From Planctomycetota bacterium (GTDB lineage: Bacteria > Planctomycetota > Planctomycetia > Planctomycetales > Planctomycetaceae): 64,000 nt of DNA. The notes under the pieces were generated by a model. The model had not been told where the DNA came from. It did not search any database and saw only the letters and a program-made list of their open reading frames with translations. Position numbers and translations under genes: made by a program. Shown here piece after piece: positions 63,758-64,000 of this stretch; position 1 is the stretch's first letter; every line of letters starts with the position of its first letter. The stretch covers positions 130,339 to 194,338 of the forward strand of contig JAFEBS010000001.1 in assembly GCA_018242525.1 (NCBI GenBank), in the 5' to 3' direction.

Positions 63758-64000
63758 CTGCAAACGGCGCAAGGCGGTGACTGTGGCAGTGGCTCGAAAC
63801 TCAACGATCTTCTTGCCCCATTCGATCGTCTTTTCTTGGGGTGCCAGATTGATGCCGTTGATCTGGAATTTGCCGGCGGCGATGCGTTGTTCAGTACGAA
63901 CACTCTGAGGATCAACGGACATCATCATGGCGGTGATGGCAAAATCGTCATGTAGTCCTTCGGAAGTCTCGACAATTCCCAGGGCCAGCGCGCACTCTGC
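63749..64000 (-). CDS. 3' end of an unidentified gene (5' end outside window)
   Basis: Reading the minus strand from base 64000 gives 83 residues to the TAG stop at 63751-63749, without interruption. Visible elements are GIVETSEGLHDDFAITAMMM, SVDPQSVRTEQRIAAGKFQI and NGINLAPQEKTIEWGKKIVE, ending FRATATVTALRRLQSE. The coding-like composition and lack of stops support a real gene, but I do not recognise the family. It overlaps the end of the truncated nucleotidyltransferase frame by nine bases on the opposite strand. Confidence 0.6.
   Translation of the reverse strand, partial: AECALALGIVETSEGLHDDFAITAMMMSVDPQSVRTEQRIAAGKFQINGINLAPQEKTIEWGKKIVEFRATATVTALRRLQSE

Overview
The window looks like a chromosomal segment from a member of the Planctomycetota, of moderate to high GC. 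The taxon is inferred from gene content: three DUF1549/DUF1553 plus DUF1501 modules, a DUF1559 prepilin-like protein, a DUF1080 protein, MJ0042-type zinc ribbons, a Ser/Thr kinase fused to a formylglycine-generating-enzyme-like domain, and a secretin with an N-terminal repeat array. I cannot name the genus. I see no rRNA, tRNA, CRISPR array, transposase or prophage genes.

Layout. 1-5.1 kb holds housekeeping and RNA-modification genes: a cysteine desulfurase cut by the left edge, Sua5-type threonylcarbamoyl-AMP synthase, an SDR oxidoreductase, a lipoprotein metalloprotease-like protein, a Tsr3/DUF367-like protein and a zinc-ribbon protein. 5.4-7.7 kb holds a small secreted protein, a DUF1559 pseudopilin-like protein and a small lipoprotein. 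7.3-16.7 kb is a same-strand cluster built around proteins with paired carboxymuconolactone-decarboxylase/AhpD-like (CMD) domains. It also contains a STAS protein, a GYF-domain membrane protein, a secreted EF-hand plus deiodinase-like thioredoxin-fold protein, and a four-domain CMD fusion. This is my best candidate for an undescribed system: I infer an envelope thiol or peroxide redox system, and nothing in the sequence proves it. A 20-codon fragment matching the end of the cluster's first gene sits inside the cluster.

16.9-31.7 kb holds an orphan fliN, a large kinase/sulfatase-activator-like/PD40 protein, a DUF1080 protein, a 136-bp palindromic element, a zinc-ribbon protein, a pair of CCFG-motif envelope proteins and a 1590-residue secretin that starts at TTG behind a strong ribosome binding site and ends at a textbook terminator. 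31.8-43 kb holds a parvulin-type PPIase, a giant TPR protein, an alpha/beta hydrolase, a zinc-ribbon membrane protein and a DTW-domain tRNA aminocarboxypropyltransferase.

43-63.3 kb is dominated by three consecutive same-strand modules. Each encodes a DUF1549/DUF1553 protein, a DUF1501 protein and a different third partner: a PPC-domain beta-sandwich protein, a membrane-anchored zinc-ribbon/hydrolase fusion, or a leucine-rich-repeat lipoprotein. An orphan fliG and a coiled-coil protein lie between modules. The right edge holds a small gene and a truncated nucleotidyltransferase resembling a decayed two-gene module, then the 3' end of an unidentified gene.
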